From positions 1-7,834 of the forward strand of contig JAKSHV010000043.1 in NCBI GenBank assembly GCA_024399225.1: DNA of 7,834 bases. Direction: 5' to 3'. The position numbers were made by a program, and so were the translations under genes. The notes below the pieces were generated by a model that was not told the origin of the DNA, searched no databases, and was given only the letters and a program-made list of their open reading frames with translations. This document shows positions 1 through 5,750 of the stretch, one piece after another. Source of the DNA: an archaeon (GTDB lineage Archaea; Thermoplasmatota; Thermoplasmata; Methanomassiliicoccales; Methanomethylophilaceae). Numbering within the stretch: the first letter of the stretch is position 1; each line of letters starts with the position of its first letter.

Positions 1-389
1 GGGAAGAAGAATCCATACTTTGCGAGTTCTGCATTAAGGTCGTTGTAAACGACTCCTGCCTCTACATCGACCCAGTTGTCGTTGACACTGATCTTCTTGA
101 TCTTGTTCATTTTCTGCATTGCAACAACGATTCCGCCCATGATGGGAACAGCGGCTCCGCAGAGTCCGGTTCCTGCTCCCCTGGGAGTCACAGGAATCTC
201 GTACTTGTACGCGATCTTCATGATCTCGGAAACTTCCTCGGTGCTGATGGGCTGAACAACAACATCGGGGTTGTGGTGGTAGATGGAAGAATCGAAACCG
301 TAGGTGTACAGCACGGCGGGGCTGGTGGAGATGCGGTCCTTTCCGACAACCGCTTCCAGTTCGTCGATAATCTTCTGGTCGAGTGCCAT
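1..389 (-). CDS. FAD-linked oxidase, GlcD/D-lactate dehydrogenase family (N-terminal part, cut by window edge)
   Basis: The first 129 residues are visible, starting MALDQKIIDELEAVVG. They form the N-terminal half of a FAD_binding_4 (PCMH-type) domain. The diphosphate loop PRGAGTGLCGAAVP lies at residues 69-82, and VEAGVVYNDLNAELAKYGFFFP follows at about 109-130. This is the pattern of the glycolate oxidase subunit GlcD and D-lactate dehydrogenase family, flavoenzymes that oxidise 2-hydroxy acids. The ATG at 389 is chosen because a ggtgat Shine-Dalgarno element lies at 394-399 on the minus strand and the family N-terminus begins there. The gene is divergent from adk. In several methanogens GlcD-like proteins are encoded beside HdrD-like iron-sulfur proteins, but the neighbour lies outside the window. 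The substrate cannot be told from this fragment. The family call is firm; the exact function is open. Confidence 0.9.
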   Translation of the reverse strand, partial: MALDQKIIDELEAVVGKDRISTSPAVLYTYGFDSSIYHHNPDVVVQPISTEEVSEIMKIAYKYEIPVTPRGAGTGLCGAAVPIMGGIVVAMQKMNKIKKISVNDNWVDVEAGVVYNDLNAELAKYGFFF

Positions 390-413
390 TTCAATCACCA
401 GCTCATTTCTGTA

Positions 414-441
414 CTTATAATTAAAAGCGCGCCCGCGCGTG
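414..441 (-). promoter_or_regulatory. TATA box preceded by a CG-rich alternating tract, for the FAD oxidase gene
   Basis: Read on the minus strand, a 15-base tract of almost pure alternating C and G (427-441) runs directly into an AT-rich box, ttttaattataag (414-426). The box lies 25-37 bases before the ATG at 389, the right distance for an archaeal TATA element giving a very short leader. The TATA role is inferred from position and composition. The CG tract may be chance or a regulator site. Confidence 0.5.
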
Positions 442-469
442 TCCAATCACTATTTTCGTATCCAACAGA

Positions 470-477
470 CTTAATAA
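470..477 (+). promoter_or_regulatory. TATA box of adk
   Basis: The element cttaataa is centred about 26 bases before the ATG at 500, so transcription would start at or very near the start codon. No Shine-Dalgarno motif is visible between the two, which suggests a leaderless mRNA. Confidence 0.5.
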
Positions 478-499
478 CCTATGGGGCTTAGCCTGGATT

Positions 500-1138
500 A
501 TGAAATCCATGATTGTACTGCTCGGTCCCCCTGGAGCAGGAAAAGGAACACAGGGCGAAAAGCTCCAGACTGAACTCGGTTATATCAGACTCTCCACCGG
601 AGACATGCTCCGTGAGGCAGTCAGGAACGGAACCGAACTCGGAAAACTCGCAAAGACCTACATGGACTCTGGAGCACTCGTCCCCAACGATGTCATCATC
701 GGACTTATGAAGGACAAGATCCAGTCCCTCGGAAAGGTTCCCGGAATCATCTTCGACGGATTCCCCAGGACCGTCGAGCAGGCAGAGGCACTCGACAAAG
801 AGCTCGATGTTGATCTGGCACTTAACTTCGATGTCGCTGATGGAGAACTCATCGAGAGGCTTACCCAGAGGCGCTCCTGCCCCAACCCCAGCTGTCAGGC
901 AGTCTACCACCTCGTCTACAACGCACCCAAGGTTGCAGGAAAGTGCGACAAGTGCGGATCCGAACTCTACCAGAGGGACGATGACAAGGCCGAGACCGTC
1001 AAGAACAGGCTCGAGGTCTACCGCAAGAACACCTTCCCCCTTATCGGCTACTACACCGATGCAAAGAAGATCTGCACCATCCCCGGAACCGGAGATATCA
1101 ACGCGATCTTCGAGCAGGTCAAGAAGGCAATCCAGTAA
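500..1138 (+). CDS. adk: Adenylate kinase, bacterial-type long form with zinc-binding LID
   Basis: This cytoplasmic enzyme interconverts ATP plus AMP and two ADP. The 212-residue protein carries the P-loop GPPGAGKGT at 9-17, the AMP-site motif LSTGDMLR at 31-38, DGFPRT at 86-91 and a LID domain at about 122-160. The LID has four cysteines, C127, C132, C149 and C152, and then LYQRDDD and the NRLEVY motif. It is therefore the monomeric long-form Adk and not the short trimeric archaeal AdkA. Methanosarcina uses a similar form. The first cysteine pair is spaced CX4C (CPNPSC) where CX2C is usual. Met1 at 500 is used; Met4 at 509 would also fit the family N-terminus. No Shine-Dalgarno motif is seen, and the TATA box position suggests leaderless translation. 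The gene stands alone and is followed by a hairpin. Confidence 0.97.
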   Translation: MKSMIVLLGPPGAGKGTQGEKLQTELGYIRLSTGDMLREAVRNGTELGKLAKTYMDSGALVPNDVIIGLMKDKIQSLGKVPGIIFDGFPRTVEQAEALDKELDVDLALNFDVADGELIERLTQRRSCPNPSCQAVYHLVYNAPKVAGKCDKCGSELYQRDDDKAETVKNRLEVYRKNTFPLIGYYTDAKKICTIPGTGDINAIFEQVKKAIQ

Positions 1139-1149
1139 AACCGTAAACC

Positions 1150-1167
1150 GCAGGCCTTCGGGCCTGC
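1150..1167 (+). terminator. UUCG-capped hairpin after adk
   Basis: A perfect 7-bp stem, gcaggcc/ggcctgc, closes a TTCG loop in the extra-stable C(UUCG)G arrangement, 12 bases after the adk stop. Only a weak pyrimidine run follows, so it may act as a 3'-end stabiliser and not a strict terminator. Confidence 0.6.
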
Positions 1168-1173
1168 ACCCCA

Positions 1174-1190
1174 TTCTATTGACAATAGAA
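1174..1190 (+). repeat. Short inverted repeat between adk and tRNA-Gln
   Basis: The arms ttctatt and aatagaa are perfect 7-base complements separated by gac. The repeat lies just upstream of the likely tRNA promoter. It could be a second weak hairpin of the adk transcript or an operator; nothing in the sequence decides this. Confidence 0.4.
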
Positions 1191-1192
1191 AG

Positions 1193-1201
1193 TTATTAAA
1201 A
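1193..1201 (+). promoter_or_regulatory. TATA box of tRNA-Gln
   Basis: The element ttattaaaa lies 27-35 bases before the first base of the mature tRNA. This is the normal archaeal box A distance, allowing a short 5' leader for RNase P removal. Confidence 0.55.
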
Positions 1202-1227
1202 CTATTAGCGATTTGAGGGACTTACAC

Positions 1228-1303
1228 AGCCCCGTAGTGTAGTGGTCAATCATCGGAGACTCTGGATCTTTGGACCTCAGTTCGAATCTGGGCGGGGCTA
1301 CCA
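1228..1303 (+). tRNA. tRNA-Gln (anticodon CTG), CCA encoded
   Basis: The cloverleaf was folded by hand. The acceptor stem is AGCCCCG (1228-1234) with CGGGGCT (1293-1299), all seven pairs Watson-Crick. The D arm at about 1237-1253 has a short three-pair stem (GTG/CAT, one a G-T wobble) and the GG of the D loop. The anticodon stem GGAGA/TCTTT (1255-1259 with 1267-1271, two G-T pairs) frames the loop CTCTGGA, giving anticodon CTG at 1262-1264, which reads CAG codons. The T stem is CTCAG/CTGGG around the loop TTCGAAT (1281-1287). Discriminator A1300 is followed by encoded CCA (1301-1303). No intron is present. In archaea this tRNA is normally charged through Glu-tRNA-Gln and the amidotransferase GatDE. 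The identity rests on the anticodon and on the closeness to archaeal tRNA-Gln sequences. Confidence 0.95.
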
Positions 1304-1339
1304 GTTACTTTTCATTTTGTGTTTCTCGTTGGGTATACT

Positions 1340-1711
1340 ATGGATTTCAGCTTAACCAGTCTGGCACTTGTCGCTCTTGGAGGCGCCGTCGGCGCAATAC
1401 TCAGGTTCTCTATCGGCCAGGTTGTGGATTCCAGTCAGTTCCCCTGGGCCACGTTCATAGTCAACATCATCGGTGCATTCCTTCTCGCACTGCTGACCTT
1501 CGCACTCCCCGGGATTGGAACCACTGCCAAGCTATTCCTGTTCACCGGACTTTTCGGTGCATTCACCACCATGTCCACCTTCACCCTCGAGACCACCAGA
1601 CTGTTCTTCGACGGTGAGATGCTAAACGCGGGCCTCAACATCCTCCTGAACGCAGGACTCTGCGTGATCGGAGCCATCGCAGGACGTTACATCGGACTAC
1701 TCATCGCATGA
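1340..1711 (+). CDS. crcB: Fluoride ion channel, CrcB/Fluc family
   Basis: This 123-residue protein with four hydrophobic helices fits the single-domain Fluc proteins, which form dual-topology dimers that export fluoride. Family motifs seen are GGAVGAILRF (14-23, with the conserved Arg22), VNIIGAFLL (41-49, with the pore Asn43) and GLFGAFTTMSTF (70-81). The usual TTFSTF box reads TTMSTF here, so the first of the two pore phenylalanines is Met78 while Phe81 is kept. The ATG at 1340 is preferred over the in-frame GTG at 1319 because the extra seven residues do not match the family. No Shine-Dalgarno motif and no fluoride riboswitch are visible in the 36 bases after the tRNA. Expression may come by readthrough from the tRNA promoter or from a weak promoter near 1304. 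A second copy of crcB could exist outside the window. Confidence 0.92.
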   Translation: MDFSLTSLALVALGGAVGAILRFSIGQVVDSSQFPWATFIVNIIGAFLLALLTFALPGIGTTAKLFLFTGLFGAFTTMSTFTLETTRLFFDGEMLNAGLNILLNAGLCVIGAIAGRYIGLLIA

Positions 1712-1750
1712 AACGAACAGTACATCTATTCACATGCATGTATAAAAGAA

Positions 1751-1779
1751 GGGTCAAGGGGAAAGATTCCCGATGACCT
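1751..1779. terminator. Bidirectional terminator hairpin between convergent crcB and the PhoU-like operon
   Basis: The outer stem gggtca/tgacct (one G-T pair) and inner stem gggaa/ttccc are separated by a 2x2 mismatch and closed by an AGA loop. A tttt run (1787-1790) follows on the plus strand. On the minus strand the hairpin is followed by cttcttttata. The 78-base gap between the two convergent stops holds no other gene. Confidence 0.6.
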
Positions 1780-1789
1780 AGTAGTGTTT

Positions 1790-2368
1790 TCAGAACTCGT
1801 TCCTGGTTCCGTCCGCAATGTCCTTGAAGAATGCGACGGCATCCTCGGGACCCCTTGCGATAAGGATATCATCGGACTCGAGACGAGAGTTCCAGTCAGG
1901 GCCGAATATGTAGTCGTCACCTCTCTTGATGGCAAGGACGAACATTCCGGAATTGGTTGCCAGGGATACCTCTCCGAGGGTCTTTCCGGCAAGAATGGAA
2001 TCGGTGGCCACCTTGGCGAGACAGATGGTGGTATCGGAATCTCTGATGGACATAGCAAGAACGGGATGTTCTGCAAGTCCCCTGACGACGACGTCCGCAA
2101 TGGATTTCGCGGCAGCCGCAATCTCGAGGATGCTGTCCATGAGACGGGTGGTGATGACCGCCCTTGCGACCTCGTCGGGCATGGCACGGCTGACCTGTGC
2201 GATCTCGTCCTGGATCTTCTCAGAAAGCTCCTCCATGCGGTCGTTGAGGGAGATGACCTCCTCGGCGATCTCCACGTTATCGTAAAGCAGAGACGAATAT
2301 GCCAGATCGACCATCATCTCGGAAGTGTCCTTGAGCTCGAGGAACATATGCTCCAATTTGGACTTCAT
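1790..2368 (-). CDS. PhoU-TrkA_C (RCK_C) regulatory protein, short paralogue
   Basis: This 192-residue soluble protein has an N-terminal helical PhoU-like domain (about 1-98) and a C-terminal RCK_C/TrkA_C domain (about 108-186, with the typical SILAGKTLGEVSLATNSGMFVLAIKRG stretch in it and SDDILIARGPEDAVAFF near the end). This is the architecture of COG3273-type archaeal proteins, which are often encoded near MgtE-like permeases. Its ATG overlaps the stop of the upstream paralogue as ATGA, and a strong GGAGG at 2376-2380 lies seven bases before it, so the two are translationally coupled. Both proteins share the signature SE-x-x-VDLAY-x-SL-x-Y (here residues 16-29), the mark of a tandem duplication. 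It probably binds a small ligand or the permease and controls gating of cation uptake; this role is inference. It has no transmembrane segment or DNA-binding motif that I can see. Confidence 0.85.
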   Translation of the reverse strand: MKSKLEHMFLELKDTSEMMVDLAYSSLLYDNVEIAEEVISLNDRMEELSEKIQDEIAQVSRAMPDEVARAVITTRLMDSILEIAAAAKSIADVVVRGLAEHPVLAMSIRDSDTTICLAKVATDSILAGKTLGEVSLATNSGMFVLAIKRGDDYIFGPDWNSRLESDDILIARGPEDAVAFFKDIADGTRNEF

Positions 2369-3081
2369 TCTTCATCCTCCCCGTTGAGCTCCTCTGTAAG
2401 CTCTGCCTCGACACGCTCATCCTCTTCGGCCTCGGACTCGGCCTCCTCCTGGGTGAGGACCTCCTCCTCGAAGTCCCACTCCCTCTTTCCGAACGCGCAT
2501 TGGGAAAGGATATCGGCACCGTCATCGGTACCACGAACAATGAGGTCGTCATTAGCCCTGATCTTCATATCGTCCTCGGGGTCGTAGGACCATCCGTGAC
2601 GGTTCTTGATTGCAATGACCTTACAGCCGGTGTTGGCCTCGATAGCCAGTTTGCCGATGGTATTTCCAACCAGAGTGGATTCCTTCTTGACACGGATCAT
2701 ACGGATCCTCTCGTCGGACTCCAGAAGGACGTCGGTGATGAGAGGCCTCTTGTCCGGAGGGAACCTGAGAAGACTTACGATATCGGAAGCCGCATTGGAG
2801 ATCCTATCTGCGGCCGAAGCAACCTCCAGAAGACCGGACAGCTGCCTTGCGTCCTCCTTGGTCCTGGCGGCGAGAAGTGCTTTGTAACGGATGGCGAACT
2901 TGAGGTCATCCATATCGTTCTCTAGATCGCGGACCTTCTGGGCCATGTTGTCGCTGTTGTACATGAGCGAGGCGTATGCGAGGTCCACGATGACCTCGGA
3001 TTGATCCTTCATCTCGGTAAGCAGTTCGCGGACGGACATGTCCACGTGGTCAAGTTTAGAAATATCATCGGAGTCGCTCAT
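2365..3081 (-). CDS. PhoU-TrkA_C (RCK_C) regulatory protein, long paralogue with acidic tail
   Basis: This 238-residue protein has the same order as its downstream partner: PhoU-like helices at about 14-105 (SEVIVDLAYASLMY at 28-41) and RCK_C at about 125-195 (STLVGNTIGKLAIEANTG at 135-152, NDDLIVRGTDDGADIL at 177-192). It then adds a 38-residue tail (201-238) in which 21 residues are Asp or Glu and only one is basic. The shorter paralogue has no such tail. The ATG at 3081 is supported by AAGGAG at 3091-3096, nine bases upstream. It is the first gene of a two-gene operon divergent from the MgtE-type permease, which suggests a shared transport role. RCK_C domains in K+ systems bind ligands such as c-di-AMP, so nucleotide sensing is possible. 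The tail could bind divalent cations. Both ideas are inference. Confidence 0.85.
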   Translation of the reverse strand: MSDSDDISKLDHVDMSVRELLTEMKDQSEVIVDLAYASLMYNSDNMAQKVRDLENDMDDLKFAIRYKALLAARTKEDARQLSGLLEVASAADRISNAASDIVSLLRFPPDKRPLITDVLLESDERIRMIRVKKESTLVGNTIGKLAIEANTGCKVIAIKNRHGWSYDPEDDMKIRANDDLIVRGTDDGADILSQCAFGKREWDFEEEVLTQEEAESEAEEDERVEAELTEELNGEDEE

Positions 3082-3272
3082 CAGAGCACGCTCCTTGCAA
3101 TGTCCGAGGTCTTCATTAAGACCGAACGCTTGTGACTATTAGGCAATTATTTTCACCTGTTACTGGGTAAGTATCACATTCAGTACATTTTATCCCTATT
3201 TAGACGTGACTACAAACCCCATTAATACCCCCTTGCCTTACGTGAACCCGATTACAGACAGGAGGTGACGTC
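3082..3272. promoter_or_regulatory. Divergent promoter region of the PhoU-like operon and MgtE-type permease
   Basis: This 191-base intergenic region holds two outward promoters. On the plus strand, attaata at 3221-3227 would start transcription near 3250, leaving a leader of about 23 bases that includes the ribosome site. On the minus strand, aaaataatt at 3145-3153 would start near 3123; a second candidate, gataaaatg, is at 3186-3194. Between them lie a small palindrome, TTAC-TGG-GTAA (3160-3170), and two copies of GTGACTA (3132-3138 and 3206-3212), possible operator elements. No known riboswitch pattern was recognised. Confidence 0.5.
3261..3268 (+). promoter_or_regulatory. Strong Shine-Dalgarno site that fixes the TTG start of the MgtE-type permease
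   Basis: GGAGGTGA is an eight-base match to the archaeal anti-Shine-Dalgarno and ends four bases before the TTG at 3273. No ATG or GTG lies at a workable distance, so TTG is the likely start. Confidence 0.8.
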
Positions 3273-4535
3273 TTGGCGAATAGGTACGGTTCAGCGAAAG
3301 GATTCTTCAAGCGGAACATCTCCGTTATCACGATGGGTCTTACAGCACTCGTCATCGCCGGAACCGCCGATCTTTTCGCAGGTATCCTGCAGGACCAAAT
3401 GACCGGTTACCTGTTTACTGGAATGATGATCCTCATCTATTCCGCCATTGGAATGAGAGGCAATATTTTCGGTGCCACGGGAAGCAGGATCGGTACCGCA
3501 ATGAACATCGGTGCCTTCGAGATGAGCATCAAGAAAGGAACCGTTCTCCGTGCGAACATCGAATCCACCGTCGTCCTCACCTTGATCATGTCGATTGCCA
3601 TGGGCATAACCACCTGGGTCGCATCCATGCTAATCTATCCTGGTGCAGACGACCTCATGAACATCAGCGACTTCATCTTCATATCCACCATCGGAGGAGT
3701 GATCGCAGGAATCATCGTCCTCATGTTCAACATTCTGATCGCATACATCGGAAACAAACGCGAATGGGACGTTGACAACATCACCGCACCCCTTATCGCA
3801 GCCGTGGGCGACATAGTCACCATGCCCATGATCTTCGCCTCCACCTGGCTCCTTCTCAAGGTACGTGATGGTTTGGAGATAGGGCCCACCGTGGTCCTTT
3901 CCATCTCGCTGGCACTTATCTTAATCACCATTGTAATGGCTGTCCACATCATCAAGAGGAAGGTTAACAAAAGAGACTTCTCCGGAGAAGCCAAACGTGT
4001 TATCGTTCAGTCGCTACCCGTCCTGATGCTCTGCCTAATCTTCGAAATCGGTGCAGGAATCATAATTCAGAATGAACAGGACAAGCTCGTGGAGTACAGC
4101 GTCCTGCTCATCATGCTACCTGCGTTCCTGAACGAAGGAAATGCACTTTCTGGAATGCTCACATCCAGACTCTCCTCGATGATCCACCTGGGTACTCTCG
4201 AGGACAAATGGGTCCCGGGATCGGGAGCATACGAGAACTTCGGCATAATGTCTGTCTGCGCAATGCTTACCTTCGTCTATATCGGCATCATCTCGTTCGG
4301 TGCCGCAATCCTCACCGGAGGTGCTGACAACATCACCGTTCTGACCTCTCTGGGTATTATCGTATTCGCAGGATTCCTCGCCACCACCATCCTCAACTTC
4401 CTATCCTATTACGTCGCCATAGCGGCGACCAAATTCGGACTGGATCCCGACGACCACTGCATCCCCATCACCTCATCGGTCATGGACATGCTGGGTTCCA
4501 TGGTACTGGTGCTTATCATCACGCTGTTCATCTGA
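3273..4535 (+). CDS. Two-domain MgtE/SLC41-like divalent cation permease
   Basis: This 420-residue integral membrane protein has two tandem MgtE membrane domains (about 14-225 and 245-420), around ten helices in all. Bacterial MgtE has one such domain per chain and dimerises; here the pair is fused, as in archaeal COG1824-type and eukaryotic SLC41 proteins. Each half keeps the domain signatures. The first has GMRGNIFGATGSR (60-72) and DNITAPLIAAVGD (168-180). The second has NEGNALSGMLTSR (287-299) and DPDDHCIPITSSVMD (391-405). D180 and D405 match the pore aspartate that binds Mg2+ in MgtE. The cytoplasmic N and CBS domains that sense Mg2+ in bacterial MgtE are absent. Mg2+ is the likeliest substrate, but Co2+ or Ni2+ uptake cannot be excluded. 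It is divergent from the two PhoU-RCK_C genes, which may supply regulation. It starts at TTG behind a perfect Shine-Dalgarno site. Confidence 0.9.
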   Translation: MANRYGSAKGFFKRNISVITMGLTALVIAGTADLFAGILQDQMTGYLFTGMMILIYSAIGMRGNIFGATGSRIGTAMNIGAFEMSIKKGTVLRANIESTVVLTLIMSIAMGITTWVASMLIYPGADDLMNISDFIFISTIGGVIAGIIVLMFNILIAYIGNKREWDVDNITAPLIAAVGDIVTMPMIFASTWLLLKVRDGLEIGPTVVLSISLALILITIVMAVHIIKRKVNKRDFSGEAKRVIVQSLPVLMLCLIFEIGAGIIIQNEQDKLVEYSVLLIMLPAFLNEGNALSGMLTSRLSSMIHLGTLEDKWVPGSGAYENFGIMSVCAMLTFVYIGIISFGAAILTGGADNITVLTSLGIIVFAGFLATTILNFLSYYVAIAATKFGLDPDDHCIPITSSVMDMLGSMVLVLIITLFI

Positions 4536-4560
4536 CGCGCACGCGCGCACACTTATTATA
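4536..4560 (+). promoter_or_regulatory. CG-rich alternating tract and TATA box upstream of the purP-family gene
   Basis: Right after the permease stop, a 17-base alternating purine-pyrimidine tract (4536-4552, mostly CG and CA) leads into ttattata (4553-4560). The TATA box would start transcription near 4582, about ten bases before the ATG at 4593. The arrangement resembles the one at 414-441. Confidence 0.55.
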
Positions 4561-4592
4561 CAGTGAACGGCTACCGCTATCCAGGTATAATC

Positions 4593-5750
4593 ATGATCAG
4601 CAGAGATGAAGTCTTAGCAAATCTCGGCCGTTACAACAAGAAAGAGGCAAGGATCGGAGTTCTCGGATCCCATTCCGCACTCGACACCTGTGACGGTGCT
4701 TACGAAGAGGGATTCAAAACCCTCGCGGTCTGCCAGAAAGGAAGGGAGAAAACCTTCAACAACTACTTCAGGGCATACAACGACGCACAGGGAAACCACC
4801 TCTGCGGATTCGTCAACGACACCCTCATCGTCGACAAGTTCGTCGATGTCATGAAGCCTGAGAACCAGCAGTACCTCATGGACACCAACACCCTCTGGAT
4901 TCCCAACAGGTCATTCACCTCCTACGTCGACATCGATGCTGTCGAGAACGACTGGAAGGTCCCCATGGTCGGAAGCAGGGACCTCCTCAGGTCCGAGGAG
5001 AGGGGAGAGGTCAGGGACTACTACTGGATCCTCGAGCAGGCAAACCTTCCCTTCCCCAAGAAGATCGTGAAGCCCGAGGACATCGACGGCCTCACCATCA
5101 TCAAGGTCCACCACGCACAGAAGAAGCTCGAGAGGGGATTCTTCACCGCCAAATCCTACGAGCAGTACCTCGAGAAGTCCCAGGAACTCATCAAACAGGG
5201 TGTCCTTGCAGAGGACTTCGAGCAGCACGCAAGGATGGAGCAGTACGTCATCGGCCCCGTCTTCAACCTCGACTTCTTCTACGACCCCATCAAGGAGGCC
5301 GGCGAGAAAGTGGAGCTCCTCGGTATCGACTGGAGGTTCGAGTCATCCCTCGACGGATACTGCAGGCTTCCCGGAAAACAGCAGGTAGAACTTGAGAACG
5401 ACGGAATCATCCCCGAGTACACCGTCTGCGGTCACAACTCTGCAACCCTCAGGGAGTCCCTCCTCGACAAGGCATTCGAGATGGCTGAGAAATACGTCAA
5501 GGCCACCCAGAAGCACTATGAGCAGGGTATCGTCGGACCCTTCTGCCTCCAGACCTGTGTCGACAAGGATCTCCACTTCTGGATCTACGATGTCGCACCC
5601 AGGATCGGTGGAGGAACCAACGTCCACATGGATGTCGGACACCCCTACGGTAACGCACTCTACAGGCAGCCCATGTCCACCGGAAGGAGGCTTGCCAGGA
5701 TGGTCAAGGAAGGAATCGAGCAGGACAGGCTTGAGGAGATCGTTTCATGA
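4593..5750 (+). CDS. purP: PurP-family ATP-grasp ligase (FAICAR synthetase-like)
   Basis: PurP makes FAICAR from AICAR, formate and ATP in the late, folate-independent part of archaeal purine synthesis. This 385-residue protein has the DUF1246-type N-terminal region with IGVLGSHSALD (21-31) and the DUF1297/ATP-grasp part with EQYVIGPVFNLDFFY (216-230), IVGPFCLQT (313-321) and APRIGGGTN (335-343). Length is close to the family norm of about 360. The start at 4593 is preferred to the in-frame GTG at 4563, because the likely transcription start is near 4582 and the family begins with MI-x-x-(D/E)E. The loop after IIKV reads HHAQKKLERGFF (173-184), where I recall canonical PurP having a glycine-rich PGA-x-GG-x-GYF segment that touches ATP. 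It may thus be a divergent paralogue with another amine or carboxylate substrate. Family membership is firm; the PurP reaction is likely but not certain. The next gene overlaps it by four bases. Confidence 0.8.
   Translation: MISRDEVLANLGRYNKKEARIGVLGSHSALDTCDGAYEEGFKTLAVCQKGREKTFNNYFRAYNDAQGNHLCGFVNDTLIVDKFVDVMKPENQQYLMDTNTLWIPNRSFTSYVDIDAVENDWKVPMVGSRDLLRSEERGEVRDYYWILEQANLPFPKKIVKPEDIDGLTIIKVHHAQKKLERGFFTAKSYEQYLEKSQELIKQGVLAEDFEQHARMEQYVIGPVFNLDFFYDPIKEAGEKVELLGIDWRFESSLDGYCRLPGKQQVELENDGIIPEYTVCGHNSATLRESLLDKAFEMAEKYVKATQKHYEQGIVGPFCLQTCVDKDLHFWIYDVAPRIGGGTNVHMDVGHPYGNALYRQPMSTGRRLARMVKEGIEQDRLEEIVS

Noticed and set aside
488..1174. Long minus-strand open frame (228 codons) opposite adk
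   Set aside because: It is fully antisense to adk, whose protein carries every family motif. The reverse protein is low complexity and runs through the hairpin after adk.
1304..1339. Fluoride riboswitch upstream of crcB
   Set aside because: The gap is only 36 bases and lacks the conserved crcB-motif elements.
1228..1711. tRNA-linked integrated element
   Set aside because: No integrase, no repeated tRNA 3' end and no foreign-looking genes follow; crcB has the same codon style as its neighbours.
1731..1740. CATGCATG palindrome with a nearby TATA-like tataaaag as a plus-strand promoter
   Set aside because: No plus-strand gene follows. The AT run is better explained as the tail of the minus-strand terminator.
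1784..2587. Plus-strand open frame of 267 codons across the PhoU-like genes
   Set aside because: Its protein is Ser- and Gly-rich with no fold signature and is the mirror of two well-matched PhoU-RCK_C genes.
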